The notes: generated by a model from the sequence alone, not told the origin. Shown: positions 8,949-19,793, counted from the stretch's first letter. The stretch: 64,000 nt of DNA from Chitinophaga sp. SYP-B3965 (GCF_009647655.1 NZ_WJFD01000001.1:2170001-2234000), one strand, 5' to 3'. Translations and numbers: made by a program.

Positions 8949-9997
8949 GTAGTGTATAATTTATCTATAGTTCTAAATTGCGGTATGCGATGAAATGTCA
9001 GGTAATTCGCTTCATGATAACTCTTTGCATCAAAAGCAGTGCGGGATAAAAACACCAGGTCTTCTCCGTCGAACTGCCAGTCCACATAACCAAAGCCATG
9101 CTTTTCATGGTCTGTATGCTGCAATACGATGGACCTCACTTCCCAGTGCAACAGGTCAGGAGAACAACACAACGCCTGTGTATTCCGTACCCTGTCCAGC
9201 TGAATGATCTGCCTGTATGCCGGTGGTACATAGTTGGCAATGGTCCAGTACAATTGAGAAACAGCATCATAGCGGATGCTGAATTTCTTACTGCCACCGG
9301 GGAAGGGAATGAACCTGTCGAAAGCAGCGGTGCTGCCATCTTCACTGATCTTCACAATAGCGGCCTGTTCGTTCTCTTTATCTTCCGGCCGGTGTACGCG
9401 GAGCATATTCCATACTTCTCCTTCTTTGGAAATCACGGCATTTCCTTCCAGCCAACCGGTATCGTCCAGCAGGTGATTGGAGTGCGTCCAGCTGGAAGCT
9501 TTGAGCAGGTCTGCATGTTCATCTGCGCTGAATACGCAGGCGCCCATCATGGCGGCCCATTGTTCAGCGGGACCGGTAGCTACTTCCACGCCGCGCCATA
9601 ACCTTCCTTTATGAAGTGTTACCGGTACCGGCGCTGTATGGAACCTTCCTTCGCGGATCAGGTGCCTGTCCGTCCAGGAGCTGCCATGATCAGTGGATTT
9701 ACGGATCACCAGGTTGCCATAGTGTTTATCCGTTCCCATGATATAGAGCGCGCCGCGGTGCACAAAGAGGTTGGACCAGAATTGGCCTTTGAGTTCTGCC
9801 GTTTGCGTCCAGCTGGCACCCTGATCTGAAGAGCGGTAGACTTTTGCCACCGGTGTTTCATATTCCGCGGAAGCAGGCCCAAAAAGATCGTGGGACGCTA
9901 CATAATCCCCGCCAGGTAATATACAGATCGAAGGAGAGCCAATATAATGGCCCAATGAGGACGGACTATGGAATACTATTACACCCGGAGGATTCAT
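8945..9997 (-). CDS. Sialidase-like (BNR/Asp-box) beta-propeller protein
   Basis: A 350-residue protein with a six-bladed sialidase-type propeller. Asp-box motifs are visible as SSDQGASWTQT and STDHGSSWTDRH, and the opening IGSPSICILPGGDYVASHD is typical of Bacteroidetes sialidase-like hydrolases. No signal peptide is evident. I chose the ATG at 9997 (MNPPG); an in-frame TTG at 10027 would add ten residues. The catalytic Arg triad of true sialidases cannot be verified by eye, so activity on sialic acid is unproven. It is coupled to the GH2 gene through a 4-bp ATGA overlap, suggesting joint action on one glycan. Confidence 0.82.
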   Translation of the reverse strand: MNPPGVIVFHSPSSLGHYIGSPSICILPGGDYVASHDLFGPASAEYETPVAKVYRSSDQGASWTQTAELKGQFWSNLFVHRGALYIMGTDKHYGNLVIRKSTDHGSSWTDRHLIREGRFHTAPVPVTLHKGRLWRGVEVATGPAEQWAAMMGACVFSADEHADLLKASSWTHSNHLLDDTGWLEGNAVISKEGEVWNMLRVHRPEDKENEQAAIVKISEDGSTAAFDRFIPFPGGSKKFSIRYDAVSQLYWTIANYVPPAYRQIIQLDRVRNTQALCCSPDLLHWEVRSIVLQHTDHEKHGFGYVDWQFDGEDLVFLSRTAFDAKSYHEANYLTFHRIPQFRTIDKLYTT

Positions 9998-10073
9998 CGG
10001 CCGGGAAAATAATAATTTATAAAACAATTTTCATCTTTATATCTTTAATGGTATTAAAACCACGTTGTTCATG

Positions 10074-10757
10074 ATGAAAAAACTCTTTGTTTCCGTCGTA
10101 CTCCTTTTTAGCACCGTGTTTGCTTTTGCACAAACCAAAAACCTGTTCAACGGCAAGGACCTCACCGGCTGGCATATAGATGTGCCTGCTATGGATAAGG
10201 ATTCAAGTGTTAAAACACCTTTCATTGTACGGAATGGCTACTTAGTTAGTCTTGCTAAACCACAGGGCCATATTATAACAGATGCAGTATATCAAAACTA
10301 CCGGCTGGAGGTAGAATACCGTTTTCCTGCCAAACCGGGTAACTGTGGTGTGCTGGTGCATGCTTCCACACCGCGGGTGCTGTATGCCATGTTCCCTAAA
10401 TCCATAGAATGCCAGTTAATGCATGACAATGCGGGGGATTTCTGGTGCATTGGTGAAGATATTGCCGTACCGGATATGGAAACGCGCCGCGGGCCTAAAG
10501 AAAAATGGGGTGCAGTAGATGGTAAAGAGAGAAGGATCAAGAACCTCACAGATAGTTCCGAGAAACCATTGGGTGAATGGAATACTATGAAAATAGAGTG
10601 TGTAGGGAATGTGGTGAAAATATGGGTGAATGGAGATGTGGTGAATGAAGGATCTGGTTGTACTGCTACGAAAGGTAATGTGGCTTTACAGGCTGAGGGT
10701 TCTGAAGTGGAGTTCCGTAAAGTGGCTTTAACGCCGATAAAGAAGATCACAAAGTAA
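10074..10757 (+). CDS. DUF1080 (3-keto-disaccharide hydrolase family) exported protein
   Basis: A 227-residue protein with signal peptide MKKLFVSVVLLFSTVFAFAQ followed by the family opening NLFNGKDLTGWHI and a concanavalin-like fold (YRLEVEYRFPAKPGNCGVLVHA; LGEWNTMKIECVGNVVKIWVNG). DUF1080 proteins are often found with sugar oxidoreductases and some cleave 3-keto-glycosides; the role here is inferred from family only. I used the second of two adjacent ATGs (10071, 10074), since it gives the better signal peptide; a TTG at 10065 is also in frame. It is divergent from the sialidase-like/GH2 pair. Confidence 0.88.
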   Translation: MKKLFVSVVLLFSTVFAFAQTKNLFNGKDLTGWHIDVPAMDKDSSVKTPFIVRNGYLVSLAKPQGHIITDAVYQNYRLEVEYRFPAKPGNCGVLVHASTPRVLYAMFPKSIECQLMHDNAGDFWCIGEDIAVPDMETRRGPKEKWGAVDGKERRIKNLTDSSEKPLGEWNTMKIECVGNVVKIWVNGDVVNEGSGCTATKGNVALQAEGSEVEFRKVALTPIKKITK

Positions 10758-10849
10758 GAAGAGCATAAAACAGGCGGCTCCGTAAAGCGGCCTTATCCCA
10801 AACCTGCAGACTTAACTCCTCTAAACCCCCTCTAAACCCCGGACGCCTT

Positions 10850-11590
10850 CTACTCGTCCATCCCATCATTATTACCTGTTTTGCTGCTGTTTGCCACCAT
10901 CGCAGTGATCGTACTGATCTCTTCCTTCGTAAAATAACGCCACTTTCCTACCGGCAGGTCTTTCAAACCAATATTCATGATACGGATACGGCGAAGTGCT
11001 TCCACATTATACCCAAGCGCTTCGCACATCCGCCTGATCTGGCGGTTGAGGCCCTGGGTAAGGATGATCCGGAAGCGATGTGTACCTTCCTGCTGTACAA
11101 AGCACTTTTGTGTATATCCGCCCAAAATCTTTACGCCGTTGCGCATAGCCTTTATAAACTCCAGGTTCACAGGCTTATCTACGGTAACAAAGTATTCTTT
11201 CTCATGCTGATTGCCCGCCCTTAAGATCTTGTTCACAATATCCCCGTCGTTGGTGAGGAAGATGAGTCCTTCGGATAATTTATCCAGCCGGCCAATGGGA
11301 AAGATGCGGGAAGGGAAATTGATGTAATCGATGATATTGGACTTATCCTTGGTATCTGTTGTGCAGGTGATACCCTTGGGCTTGTTCAGCGCAATATAAG
11401 TATGGGTAGCCGTTTTCTTTTTCTTCAGGGGCTCACCGTCTATTTCCACTACATCTCCTGCCTCCACACGGTTTCCTTTGGAAGCAATGTTGTCATTGAT
11501 CGTTACACGGCCTTGCTCAATGTACTTATCCGCTTCTCTCCTGCTGCAAAAACCGGTATCGCTGATGTATTTGTTTACACTTTTGTCCAT
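10850..11590 (-). CDS. rluF: RluF-type 23S rRNA pseudouridine synthase
   Basis: A 246-residue RluB/E/F-clade enzyme. An N-terminal S4 RNA-binding domain (residues 3-55, SVNKYISDTGFCSRREADKY) precedes the synthase domain. The catalytic Asp is D103 in PIGRLDKLSEG. Other supporting motifs are YIALNKPKGITCT and the C-terminal LTQGLNRQIRRMCEALGY, which is RluF-like. Modification of U2604 of 23S rRNA is the known role of RluF; the exact target here is inference. It ends close to the convergent DUF1080 gene, with no strong terminator seen between them. Confidence 0.9.
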   Translation of the reverse strand: MDKSVNKYISDTGFCSRREADKYIEQGRVTINDNIASKGNRVEAGDVVEIDGEPLKKKKTATHTYIALNKPKGITCTTDTKDKSNIIDYINFPSRIFPIGRLDKLSEGLIFLTNDGDIVNKILRAGNQHEKEYFVTVDKPVNLEFIKAMRNGVKILGGYTQKCFVQQEGTHRFRIILTQGLNRQIRRMCEALGYNVEALRRIRIMNIGLKDLPVGKWRYFTKEEISTITAMVANSSKTGNNDGMDE

Positions 11591-11597
11591 TTCGCTG

Positions 11598-11605
11598 CAA
11601 AATTA
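11598..11605 (-). promoter_or_regulatory. Bacteroidota -7 promoter box (TAATTTTG)
   Basis: On the minus strand TAATTTTG (matching TAnnTTTG) lies 7 bases before the rluF-like ATG. No convincing -33 element is visible. Transcription would start within a few bases of the start codon. Confidence 0.4.
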
Positions 11606-11668
11606 CTTAAACCCTTTTTAAGAATTAAATACTATTAAATTCTAATACAAATTACGTATTTTGCCACA

Positions 11669-12559
11669 GTGCCAACGTATTACATCCTTTTACCGTTTAT
11701 TTATTTGCTCTCCTGGATACCTTTTCCCTTGTTCTACGGGGTATCAGATTTTATGTTCGTGATGGTTTATCATGTTTTCGGCTACCGGAAAAAGGTGGTG
11801 GGAGAGAATCTGCGCAATGCTTTTCCTGAAAAATCCGAAAAGGAGATCAAGACAATAATGCGACGGTTTTACCGTTCTTTCTGTGACACATTGCTGGAAA
11901 CTTTCAAAACACTGACGATTTCCGGGCAATCCGCCATTAAAAGATGCAAACTCACGCCAGAGGCGTTACAGTTGTTTAACCGCTACGCGGATGAAAACAA
12001 GAGCATCATTATCGTTATGGGGCATCTTGGCAACTGGGAATGGGCAGGCAATACCTTCAGCCTGCAATGCCGCCACCATCTTTATGTAGTTTATCATCCG
12101 CTGTCCAACAAGTATTTCAACGGCCTTATTTACAGGATGCGTACCCGTTTTGGTACCGGTCTTATTGCCATGAAAGACACCTTCCGGGAGATGGTACAGC
12201 ACAGAGCGGAGTTAGATGCCACCGCTTTCATTGCAGACCAAACGCCGGCGCCTGATAACGCATTCTGGCTCACTTTCCTCAACCAGAATACCCCGGTGTT
12301 CCAGGGAACGGAAAAGATAGCCCGCAAGATGAATTACCCTGTAGTATATACAAGAGTGGAGCGGGTAAAACGGGGATATTACGAGATATCTGCGCAAACG
12401 CTGTTTGAAGAACCAGGGAAAACAACAGATGGAGAAATAACGATGGCGCATACACGCGCTTTGGAACAAGATATTATCCGCCAGCCGGAAAGCTGGTTAT
12501 GGAGCCACCGGAGATGGAAACACAAACGCCCGGTCACCAATTTAGCGATCACTAAATAG
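11669..12559 (+). CDS. LpxL/HtrB-family lysophospholipid acyltransferase
   Basis: A 296-residue inner-membrane acyltransferase of the lipid A late-acyltransferase family. An N-terminal membrane anchor (about 4-35) is followed by the catalytic HX4E motif, His119-Leu-Gly-Asn-Trp-Glu124, and a substrate-binding block near FIADQTPAPDNAFWLTFLNQ with downstream VFQGTEKIA. It starts with GTG at 11669; no better ATG lies upstream. It could acylate lipid A or, as in some Bacteroidota, an aminolipid. A desaturase follows 24 bp downstream on the same strand, so the pair probably tailors membrane lipids. Confidence 0.88.
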   Translation: MPTYYILLPFIYLLSWIPFPLFYGVSDFMFVMVYHVFGYRKKVVGENLRNAFPEKSEKEIKTIMRRFYRSFCDTLLETFKTLTISGQSAIKRCKLTPEALQLFNRYADENKSIIIVMGHLGNWEWAGNTFSLQCRHHLYVVYHPLSNKYFNGLIYRMRTRFGTGLIAMKDTFREMVQHRAELDATAFIADQTPAPDNAFWLTFLNQNTPVFQGTEKIARKMNYPVVYTRVERVKRGYYEISAQTLFEEPGKTTDGEITMAHTRALEQDIIRQPESWLWSHRRWKHKRPVTNLAITK

Positions 12560-12583
12560 TTATATAGTCTACAACTGTCTAAA

Positions 12584-13594
12584 ATGCGAACTGGAAAACA
12601 ACTGATCCTGGCAACAAAGCCGTTTGCCCAGGATGTGACATGGAAAAGCTGGTATTACACAATTACAACTGCGATCATCCTGGTGGGTCTTCTCACCGCT
12701 ATTTACTTTAACGATGCACTGCCTGTTCTGCGCATTGCCTGCAGCATCCTGTGCGGACTGGTCATCGTAAGGATGTTCGTGATCTATCACGACCATCAAC
12801 ACCATGCTATATTAAACAAGTCTGTACCTGCTAATATCCTCTTTACACTCTTTGGTATTTTTGTGCTGGCGCCTACCAGCATCTGGAAACGTTCACATGA
12901 TCATCATCATAACCATAATTCAAAACTATTCAGTGCCAGCATAGGATCTTATCCTATTATGACGAAACAGAAATTCGATGAATCCACCCCGGCAGAGCAA
13001 CGGTCTTACCTCGCGATAAGGCATCCCCTCACGATCCTGTTCGGCTACCTCACCATGTTCGTGTACGGCATGTGTATCCGTTCTTTCCTCAGCAACCCGC
13101 TAAAACACTGGGACTCTATATTAGCCCTCGTTTTGCATATAGGTGTTGGTGTATTCCTCTTTCTCAACCTCGGCTGGGCAGGCTGGTTCTTAGTGCAGTT
13201 CCTCCCCTTCTTCATCGCCATGGCCATTGGCTCTTATCTCTTTTATGCACAGCATAATTTCCCCAGTGTTACTTTCACTGATAAAGAAGGCTGGTGCCAT
13301 GATAATGCAGCGATGGCTTCTTCCAGTTATATGCTCATGAGCCCTTTCTGGAAATGGGTGACCGGAAACATCGGTTATCATCATATTCATCACCTGAATT
13401 CACGCGTGCCTTTTTACCGGTTACCGGAGGCCATGGAGAATATCCCTGAGCTGCAAGAGGCTAAGACCACTTCCCTCCATCCTATGGAGATCTGGGCCTG
13501 CCTGAAATTGAAAATATGGCACCCGGAAAGGAATGAAATGATCCCCTTATATCTTAACAATACCACTAAAACAAAACCTGTAATTGTAAAATAA
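12584..13594 (+). CDS. Membrane fatty acid desaturase
   Basis: A 336-residue integral membrane di-iron enzyme. The three His boxes are visible: YHDHQHH (about 68-74), HDHHHNHN (about 105-112) and GYHHIHHLN near residue 265. Hydrophobic segments lie at about 28-42, 52-68, 84-100, 150-180 and 195-220. It introduces double bonds into acyl chains. It lies 24 bp behind the acyltransferase gene, so probably one operon, and is closed by a strong bidirectional terminator. Confidence 0.93.
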   Translation: MRTGKQLILATKPFAQDVTWKSWYYTITTAIILVGLLTAIYFNDALPVLRIACSILCGLVIVRMFVIYHDHQHHAILNKSVPANILFTLFGIFVLAPTSIWKRSHDHHHNHNSKLFSASIGSYPIMTKQKFDESTPAEQRSYLAIRHPLTILFGYLTMFVYGMCIRSFLSNPLKHWDSILALVLHIGVGVFLFLNLGWAGWFLVQFLPFFIAMAIGSYLFYAQHNFPSVTFTDKEGWCHDNAAMASSSYMLMSPFWKWVTGNIGYHHIHHLNSRVPFYRLPEAMENIPELQEAKTTSLHPMEIWACLKLKIWHPERNEMIPLYLNNTTKTKPVIVK

Positions 13595-13627
13595 AAAAAG
13601 GCTCCCATCAACCGGGAGCCTTTTTTG
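13594..13627. terminator. Bidirectional rho-independent terminator
   Basis: AAAAAAAGGCTCCC-ATCAACC-GGGAGCCTTTTTT hairpin between the convergent desaturase and SusD genes, with A and T tracts on both sides. Confidence 0.9.
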
Positions 13628-13628
13628 T

Positions 13629-15425
13629 TTAGTCCGTGATCTTATCCAACGGAGGAACATTTTTTTCGTACCCCACATATCCCTTGTTCTGATTGATCAC
13701 CCCATAGGCGTTAGCAGCAATGGGATTAGATGGAATGGGCCACAATACATGAAAGGCGCTCATCGTATATTTATCTCCGTGATTGGTTACAATACCTGTT
13801 CTGTAAAAAACATTCTTCTCTATTATACGGTCATAAAAGAAATTGCTTTCAGAGAAATTGGCCATGTTGTAAGTTTTACCGTTGTAGGCTGGTTTCCCGG
13901 TTTTGGCGAACAGGAAAGCAATACGTGTTAATTCTGTTTTACGCGGTTCTTCAAAATATAATTCCCTGGCCCTTTCATCCAGTATGATACCAATGTTCAC
14001 GTCTGCAGCACTAATACCTGTGCAGCCTGCGCGGGTTCTTACCGCATTGATATCATTGGCTGCACTCCCCAGGTCGTCTTTCCAGTAATAGGCTTCGGCT
14101 CTCAACAGATAAGTTTCTGCCAGCCGGAAAATATACCAGTCTGTATGGCCACCCTGCATGGGAGAATTCTCTGTATCAGGGATAAAGATCTTATAGTGCG
14201 GCCATCCGAACCAGCAGCGGATCGTATCTGTACATAACAGGCCACCATTGGCATTCCTTAATTGTAAAGGTTTCAGGTAATACGGATCATTGGTTGTATT
14301 CAATCCCGGATCATTATACACCAGGTCTTCCATATTCATCCAGTTACCGGGTGCATGCCGGAGGTCTTTAGGATCTGTCCAGATATCATAATTGCTGTAA
14401 GGTGTAGGCCTGCATCTGCCAATGCCCCTGCCGTATAAGTTACTCAGCACAACTGGTACGCTGGTATTGTCGTTCGTACCTTTTTTACCACTGGGTGTGT
14501 TGATGTTCGTTCCCCATAATGGTACTGCCTGGCGCATGATGCGCATGCCGCCATCAAAACCACCATCACCAAAACGGTCTATCACCATAAAGATGCCTTC
14601 TTTGTTTTCACCCAGCGATTTATTCTCCGGGCGGTGCAGATCCCAGATCACATTCTTTTTGGTAGTGCCGAAAGGTACTTTCATCAGGCTGTAAGCCCCG
14701 CCATTGATCAATGCATTGGCAGATTCAATAGCGTCATCAAATTTACCCAGTGCCAGGTTTACTTTCGTAAGCAGATGTAATACCGCTCCTTTCGTTACCT
14801 CTCCCCTTGCTACGTTATCAGACAACCACCCTTTGGCAGAGTCCAGGTCTTTCTTGATATATTCCAGGATCACTTCTCTCTTCGTAGAACCATAATCCAG
14901 TTTGGGTTCCAGTGTTTCCTTCATGATAGCCGGTACATCCCCAAACTGCTGTGTGAGGCGGTAATAGCGCATGGCGCGATGGAAATAGGCTGAGCCCAGG
15001 ATCGCATTCCTTTCTTCACGATTGGCATAGGTGGCATTATCTATGCGGCCTATCACCGTGTTGGCATATTTGATACCCAGGTAACCTTCACTGTAATAGA
15101 AATAGATCCGCGCACGGTCTGCATTATTCAGATTAGCGCCGTCCGGTGTGATCAGCAGGTTGAGGTCCTGCGGTGGGCCGGATTTATCTGTTACACCTTC
15201 CACGGTTACTTCAGAGAACAGCATCTCCGTGAGGATGGGCGGATTATCTCCATAATATTCTATCCGCGCATTGCGGGCGCATGATACCAGTGCTGCGCGC
15301 ATGGCGGCAGCATCCACATACGTTTCGTCCGGGTCATATGTGGAGAGTTGTTTCGGCTTTAACCAGTCTTTACCACAACTAACAGTGAGTGCGGCGAGTG
15401 CTACCAATAATATTGTTGAACGCAT
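13629..15425 (-). CDS. SusD/RagB-like nutrient-binding lipoprotein
   Basis: A 598-residue lipoprotein. The start chosen is the ATG at 15425 ([19 protein letters not shown]), which gives a proper lipobox with Cys17 and sits 10 bp after the SusC stop. The longer open frame to 15539 would overlap SusC. TPR-like helices ([19 protein letters not shown]) and the C-terminal SusD block with [22 protein letters not shown] are present. It is the surface partner of the adjacent SusC; the substrate is unknown. Confidence 0.93.
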   Translation of the reverse strand: MRSTILLVALAALTVSCGKDWLKPKQLSTYDPDETYVDAAAMRAALVSCARNARIEYYGDNPPILTEMLFSEVTVEGVTDKSGPPQDLNLLITPDGANLNNADRARIYFYYSEGYLGIKYANTVIGRIDNATYANREERNAILGSAYFHRAMRYYRLTQQFGDVPAIMKETLEPKLDYGSTKREVILEYIKKDLDSAKGWLSDNVARGEVTKGAVLHLLTKVNLALGKFDDAIESANALINGGAYSLMKVPFGTTKKNVIWDLHRPENKSLGENKEGIFMVIDRFGDGGFDGGMRIMRQAVPLWGTNINTPSGKKGTNDNTSVPVVLSNLYGRGIGRCRPTPYSNYDIWTDPKDLRHAPGNWMNMEDLVYNDPGLNTTNDPYYLKPLQLRNANGGLLCTDTIRCWFGWPHYKIFIPDTENSPMQGGHTDWYIFRLAETYLLRAEAYYWKDDLGSAANDINAVRTRAGCTGISAADVNIGIILDERARELYFEEPRKTELTRIAFLFAKTGKPAYNGKTYNMANFSESNFFYDRIIEKNVFYRTGIVTNHGDKYTMSAFHVLWPIPSNPIAANAYGVINQNKGYVGYEKNVPPLDKITD

Positions 15426-15435
15426 AACGGATTTT

Positions 15436-18400
15436 TTAAAGAGTAATGTTGATGCCAAAAGAATAATTACGTACCGGAGGATTGTTATCGCCGTAAATGT
15501 ATTCGGCATCCCAGAACGTCCAGTCTGGCTGATATACACCTATATTGTTCACGTTCCCGTAGATCTTCACCCCATCCAGGCCTATCCTGTTGGCGGCCTT
15601 TACTGGCAATGTATAACCCAGTGAAATAGTGCTCAGGCGCACAAAGGAAGTTTTGCGGTATACATCAAATGTGGCGCTGCCATTACTGGAAAAGAGACGT
15701 GCATAATCATTTGTAGGATTCTCAGGCGTCCAGTAAGGTAATTGATAGGAGTTCTGACGATCTATAAAACCAGAGTTGTTCTTGGCGAGACTGTAAGGTC
15801 CCATGCTGCCCCAGTTGGAGTAGAACATGAAAGAGAAATCAAAGTTCCTGTAGGAAAAATCATTCCTTAAGGTCCATTGAAAACGCGGAGACCTGTAACC
15901 CAGGAACTGGCGGTCTGCATCAGAGAACTTGCCATCCTTGTTTACATCTTCCAGTTTAAAGTCGCCGGGTTTAACACCAAATTTGGCAGCTTCTGCCGCT
16001 TCGGCCACCTGCCATACACCCAACACTTTCAGGTCCCAGATAGCATCCAGGTCATGCCCTATGAACCATCTGTTGGCAACGTCATCCCTTTCTTCCCGGC
16101 CGATCACTTTGCCGGAAGCATCTTTGATATCCACTTCACCATACAGGTGTTTGATCTTATTCCTGTTCAATGTAAAGTTCAGGTTAGTGCTCCATTTGAA
16201 ACCATTGCGGCGGATATTGGCACTATTCAGGCTGAGCTCAAATCCTTTGTTCTCCACTTCTCCCAGGTTATCCATTACCTGCAGGAAGCCGCTATGAATG
16301 GGCAAGCCGCGAAGGATGAGCAGGTCTGTGGTAGACTTTTTATATACATCGATAGAACCGCTCAAAACGTCCCTGAAGATGCTGAAATCAAGGCCTACGT
16401 TGTAGGAAGTACTCTTCTCCCATTTCAGGTTGGGGTTCTGCAAACGGCCTACATACAACTGGGAAACGAGTACCATCTGGCCGTTCTGCTGTATGTACTG
16501 GTACTTACCGGAAGTAAGGTCAGAAAGGGCCAGGTATCGGCCGATATCCCGGTTACCATTCACACCCCAGGAAAGACGCAGTTTGCCATAATCCAGCCAG
16601 GCGAGATCCACAAATTTTTCTTTAGAGAACACCCAGCTCAATGCAACTGCAGGGAAATCAGCCCTTGGGTTGCGCTGGCCGAAAGCGGAGTAACCATCCC
16701 GGCGGATAGAAGCTGTTAACAGGTATTTGCCACGGAAACCATAGTTCAGGCGCGCCATCAATGCATCACCTGTACTCACAGAATCGAAACTTTGTATCAC
16801 CGGTTTAATACCGGAACCAATGTTATGCCAGCTTAAATTATCATTGGGATCAAATCCTTCATTGTCCATCTGGTTGCGCCAGGACTGGAATTTTTCTGCA
16901 TTAAAAAGGAATGTAGCATCAAATTCATGATCACCAAAAGTTTTGTTCCATCTCAATAAATTATCGATCTGCCAGTTGTAGATGGTCATCTGCCTTCTCG
17001 TGGCGATGCCTTTACGCGCAGCATACCGGAAGTCTTTTGCAGAGATCCCATTGAAGTAGCGGTTGAAATCAAAGTTGGGTGAGAAGTTGCTCTGGTAAGA
17101 AAAACCCCAGGGCAGGTCTCCTTTCAGGTAGAGAGAACCAAAGAGTGTATTGGTTTTATCCATCCGGTTGGTGTAGGTATTATCCAGGAAAGGATTGGTA
17201 TTATTTCCCACATCATCATTCGGACTATCGCGCAGCGTTTTGCCGTCGTCCTTGTATTTTTCACCGTAGGGAGAAGCGTTCACCATCTGCCCCCAGGCAA
17301 CAGGCACCTGGCTTTCGTCCCGGTCTGCAAACTGCATATTGATGCCCACGCTCATGAACTTTGCGGCCTTTGCTTCCAGGTTGATGCGGGTACGGAAGGT
17401 TTTGAACTTATCGCCTACTATCACACCTTCATTGTTCACATAACCGGCAGAGATGTAATAAGAGATATCTTCTTTTTTGCCGGAAATACTCACGGTATGA
17501 TCCTGCCGGAAAGCGTGATGGAACATCTGGTTGTACCAGTTGGTGGTTTTGCCGGCTTTATAATTCCTTACTTCTACCGGTAGTATTTTCAAACGGTTCA
17601 GCCATATATCTACGGGATCGCCCTGTGAGTTATCATATGCCTTCCATTGGTCCACCGTAATATTGGAAGGTAATGTACGCGGGTCATTGAACTGATAAGG
17701 TTTCGCATTGGCATTCACACTGTACATCACATCTGTTCTCCATTTCACAAAACCGGGACCATCATACAGCGGCTCATCCATGGATAAAGTAGTGACCCCT
17801 ATATTACTGTTGAAAGTGATGGTAGGTTTTGAACGGTTCCCTCTTTTTGTATTGATCAGCAATACGCCTTTCGCAGATTTGGCGCCGTATACCGCTGCCG
17901 CACTTGCATCTTTCAATACATCGATGGTCTGGATATCATTGGGGTTGATATCGCTTAACTGGCCGGGATAGATCACTCCGTCCAGTACGATCAGCGGCGT
18001 TGTGCCTGCATTAATGGAAGATTTACCCCTGATGGTGAGGTCTCCCCCGCCTTTGGCAGTATTGGAAGAGGTTACGTTGAGGCCGGGTACATTGGCCCTG
18101 AGCAGGTCCTGCACGCTGGCCGGATTCTCGTTTTCCAGCTGTGTGGCTTTTACCTGTGCCACTGCGCCGGTTACATCACTTTTCTTCCGGGTGCCATACC
18201 CTACCACTACCAGCTGATCCAATTCGGTAGTGTTATCCTGCAGTATAACATTGTAGGAAGTAGCGGAGCCCGTGGTTAATTTCTGTGTCTGGAAGCCGAT
18301 AAAGGAGAAGACCAGCACCGCATTTTCTGGTGCATTTATTTTAAAGCGCCCTTCATTATCAGAAGTGGTACCTGTTGTGGTTCCCTGTATAACAACGGTA

Positions 18401-18552
18401 ACACCGGGAACAGGTCTGCCGGTTTTGTCTTTAATATTACCATTAACTGCTCTGGAAACTGTTTGGGCAAAGGTAGTAACGCAGGGGAGCATAAACATCA
18501 TTGCGAATGCGCAACAAGCTATTATCAGCCTGTTCCTGATGCTAATCGTCAT
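15436..18552 (-). CDS. SusC/RagA-family TonB-linked outer-membrane transporter
   Basis: A 1038-residue receptor with signal peptide ending TTFAQ (about residue 30), CarboxypepD_reg-like domain (about 35-115: [19 protein letters not shown]), SusC signature DQLVVVGYG, plug ([37 protein letters not shown]) and a barrel ending SFGINITL. No STN domain. It is transcribed with its SusD and diverges from a LacI-type regulator 230 bp away, the likely controller. The closest neighbours give no enzyme to identify the substrate. Confidence 0.96.
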   Translation of the reverse strand: MTISIRNRLIIACCAFAMMFMLPCVTTFAQTVSRAVNGNIKDKTGRPVPGVTVVIQGTTTGTTSDNEGRFKINAPENAVLVFSFIGFQTQKLTTGSATSYNVILQDNTTELDQLVVVGYGTRKKSDVTGAVAQVKATQLENENPASVQDLLRANVPGLNVTSSNTAKGGGDLTIRGKSSINAGTTPLIVLDGVIYPGQLSDINPNDIQTIDVLKDASAAAVYGAKSAKGVLLINTKRGNRSKPTITFNSNIGVTTLSMDEPLYDGPGFVKWRTDVMYSVNANAKPYQFNDPRTLPSNITVDQWKAYDNSQGDPVDIWLNRLKILPVEVRNYKAGKTTNWYNQMFHHAFRQDHTVSISGKKEDISYYISAGYVNNEGVIVGDKFKTFRTRINLEAKAAKFMSVGINMQFADRDESQVPVAWGQMVNASPYGEKYKDDGKTLRDSPNDDVGNNTNPFLDNTYTNRMDKTNTLFGSLYLKGDLPWGFSYQSNFSPNFDFNRYFNGISAKDFRYAARKGIATRRQMTIYNWQIDNLLRWNKTFGDHEFDATFLFNAEKFQSWRNQMDNEGFDPNDNLSWHNIGSGIKPVIQSFDSVSTGDALMARLNYGFRGKYLLTASIRRDGYSAFGQRNPRADFPAVALSWVFSKEKFVDLAWLDYGKLRLSWGVNGNRDIGRYLALSDLTSGKYQYIQQNGQMVLVSQLYVGRLQNPNLKWEKSTSYNVGLDFSIFRDVLSGSIDVYKKSTTDLLILRGLPIHSGFLQVMDNLGEVENKGFELSLNSANIRRNGFKWSTNLNFTLNRNKIKHLYGEVDIKDASGKVIGREERDDVANRWFIGHDLDAIWDLKVLGVWQVAEAAEAAKFGVKPGDFKLEDVNKDGKFSDADRQFLGYRSPRFQWTLRNDFSYRNFDFSFMFYSNWGSMGPYSLAKNNSGFIDRQNSYQLPYWTPENPTNDYARLFSSNGSATFDVYRKTSFVRLSTISLGYTLPVKAANRIGLDGVKIYGNVNNIGVYQPDWTFWDAEYIYGDNNPPVRNYSFGINITL

Positions 18553-18577
18553 GTTGGATCAGTTTAGTTTGATTTAG

Positions 18578-18729
18578 AAATTGGTATTTTTCTGTACGGT
18601 GGAATTATTGTTGTTAGGTCCTCTTATTAACGCGAAATTCTACAACCAATATACCAATTGCAATCGATTCTAGTTCCCAGCCAGACCGCGCAAAACCTAT
18701 TACAACGATTGAAATGGTTTATTACAACG
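18578..18729. promoter_or_regulatory. Operator-like repeats between susC and lacI-type gene
   Basis: Two signals lie in the 230-bp divergent region. A 9-bp inverted repeat pairs AATTGGTAT (18579-18587) with ATACCAATT (18651-18659). A 10-bp direct repeat TATTACAACG occurs at 18698-18707 and 18720-18729, 22 bp apart, about two helical turns. LacI-family operators are normally palindromic, so the inverted repeat or the AATCGATT core at 18662-18669 are the better LacI candidates. Assignment is inference. Confidence 0.35.
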
Positions 18730-18782
18730 TTTTCTTTATTTCGGGATTATTTTAGTATTATGGAGTGATAAACGCTTTTTCC

Positions 18783-19793
18783 ATGAAAAGAGGAGTAACC
18801 ATAAAGGATATAGCCAAAAAATTAAACATGTCTGTATCCACGGTTTCAAAGGCCTTAAATAATGATGCCACCATCAGTATTTATACCAGTGAACGGGTGA
18901 AGAAGCTGGCAAAGGAACTTAACTACATTCCAAACGAAGCGGCGAGGCACTTTAAACTCAACAAAACTTTTACAATAGGGCTGATCATTCCGGACCTGCT
19001 GGACCAATATTATGTATTGGCCATTAACGGTGTGGAAGAGGAAGCGGAAAAGAAGGATTACAATGTGATCCTTTCGCAATCTCATGAGGATGCCCAGAAG
19101 GAAGAAAAGATAGTAGATGTGATGATCCGCAACCGTGTGGATGGCGTGATCGTTTCTGTGACCAAGAACACCGTGGATATGCAGCCCTTTCAGAAATTCC
19201 TGTCCATGGGCATCCCGGTGGTTTGCATAGGCCGTGAGCCAAAGGGTGTGGTGTTCGACTATGTGTCGTCCAACAACGAGGAGGGTGCACTGGAGGCTAC
19301 CCAATTCCTGATAGACCGGGGGCATACCCGCATTGCGCATATCATGGGGCCGGAGTCCATGCGTACCAGCCAGGCACGTTTTACGGGCTACAAGCAGGCG
19401 CTTACCAGGAACAATCTTCCTTTTGATACCAGCCTGGTGCAGGAGGTGGACCTTACGCCGGAATCCACTTTCCAGGCCATGCGGTTACTGATGGAACAGG
19501 CGGCTCCGCCTACGGCTATTTTTACTTTCAAGAATTACATCACCATCCAGGCGATCGACTTTTTAAAGAGTCATTACCCGGATAAAGTGGATATCATTGA
19601 ATTTACGGGATTCGGTAACCTGCCACTGCTGCAGCACCTGGATCACCGGCCGCTGGCCGCTATTGAAGAAAGTTCTTTTGAAATGGGCTGTGAAGCGGCA
19701 CGCATCCTTTTTGAACGCATGGATGAGGAGAACACGGAAGAGCCGGTCACCTATATCAAAAAGCAGTTCCCCTGCAAGCTGGTAATTTATTAA
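18783..19793 (+). CDS. LacI-family transcriptional regulator
   Basis: A 336-residue regulator. The N-terminal HTH VTIKDIAKKLNMSVSTVSKAL (residues about 5-25) is followed by the hinge helix region (LNYIPNEAARHF) and a periplasmic-binding-protein-like sensor domain (FTIGLIIPDLLDQYY; RVDGVIVSVT; GHTRIAHIMGP). I chose the ATG at 18783 (MKRGVTIKD); a GTG at 18765 adds six residues. It is divergent from the SusC/SusD operon at 13.6-18.5 kb, which it probably regulates in response to a sugar bound by its C-terminal domain. Confidence 0.93.
   Translation: MKRGVTIKDIAKKLNMSVSTVSKALNNDATISIYTSERVKKLAKELNYIPNEAARHFKLNKTFTIGLIIPDLLDQYYVLAINGVEEEAEKKDYNVILSQSHEDAQKEEKIVDVMIRNRVDGVIVSVTKNTVDMQPFQKFLSMGIPVVCIGREPKGVVFDYVSSNNEEGALEATQFLIDRGHTRIAHIMGPESMRTSQARFTGYKQALTRNNLPFDTSLVQEVDLTPESTFQAMRLLMEQAAPPTAIFTFKNYITIQAIDFLKSHYPDKVDIIEFTGFGNLPLLQHLDHRPLAAIEESSFEMGCEAARILFERMDEENTEEPVTYIKKQFPCKLVIY

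Noticed and set aside
10758..10849. Terminator between DUF1080 and rluF genes
   Set aside because: Only an imperfect GGCGGCT/AGCGGCC pairing without a T tract; too weak to call.
15426..15539. Longer N-terminus for the SusD at 13629-15425
   Set aside because: It would overlap the SusC coding end and hide the lipoprotein signal peptide.
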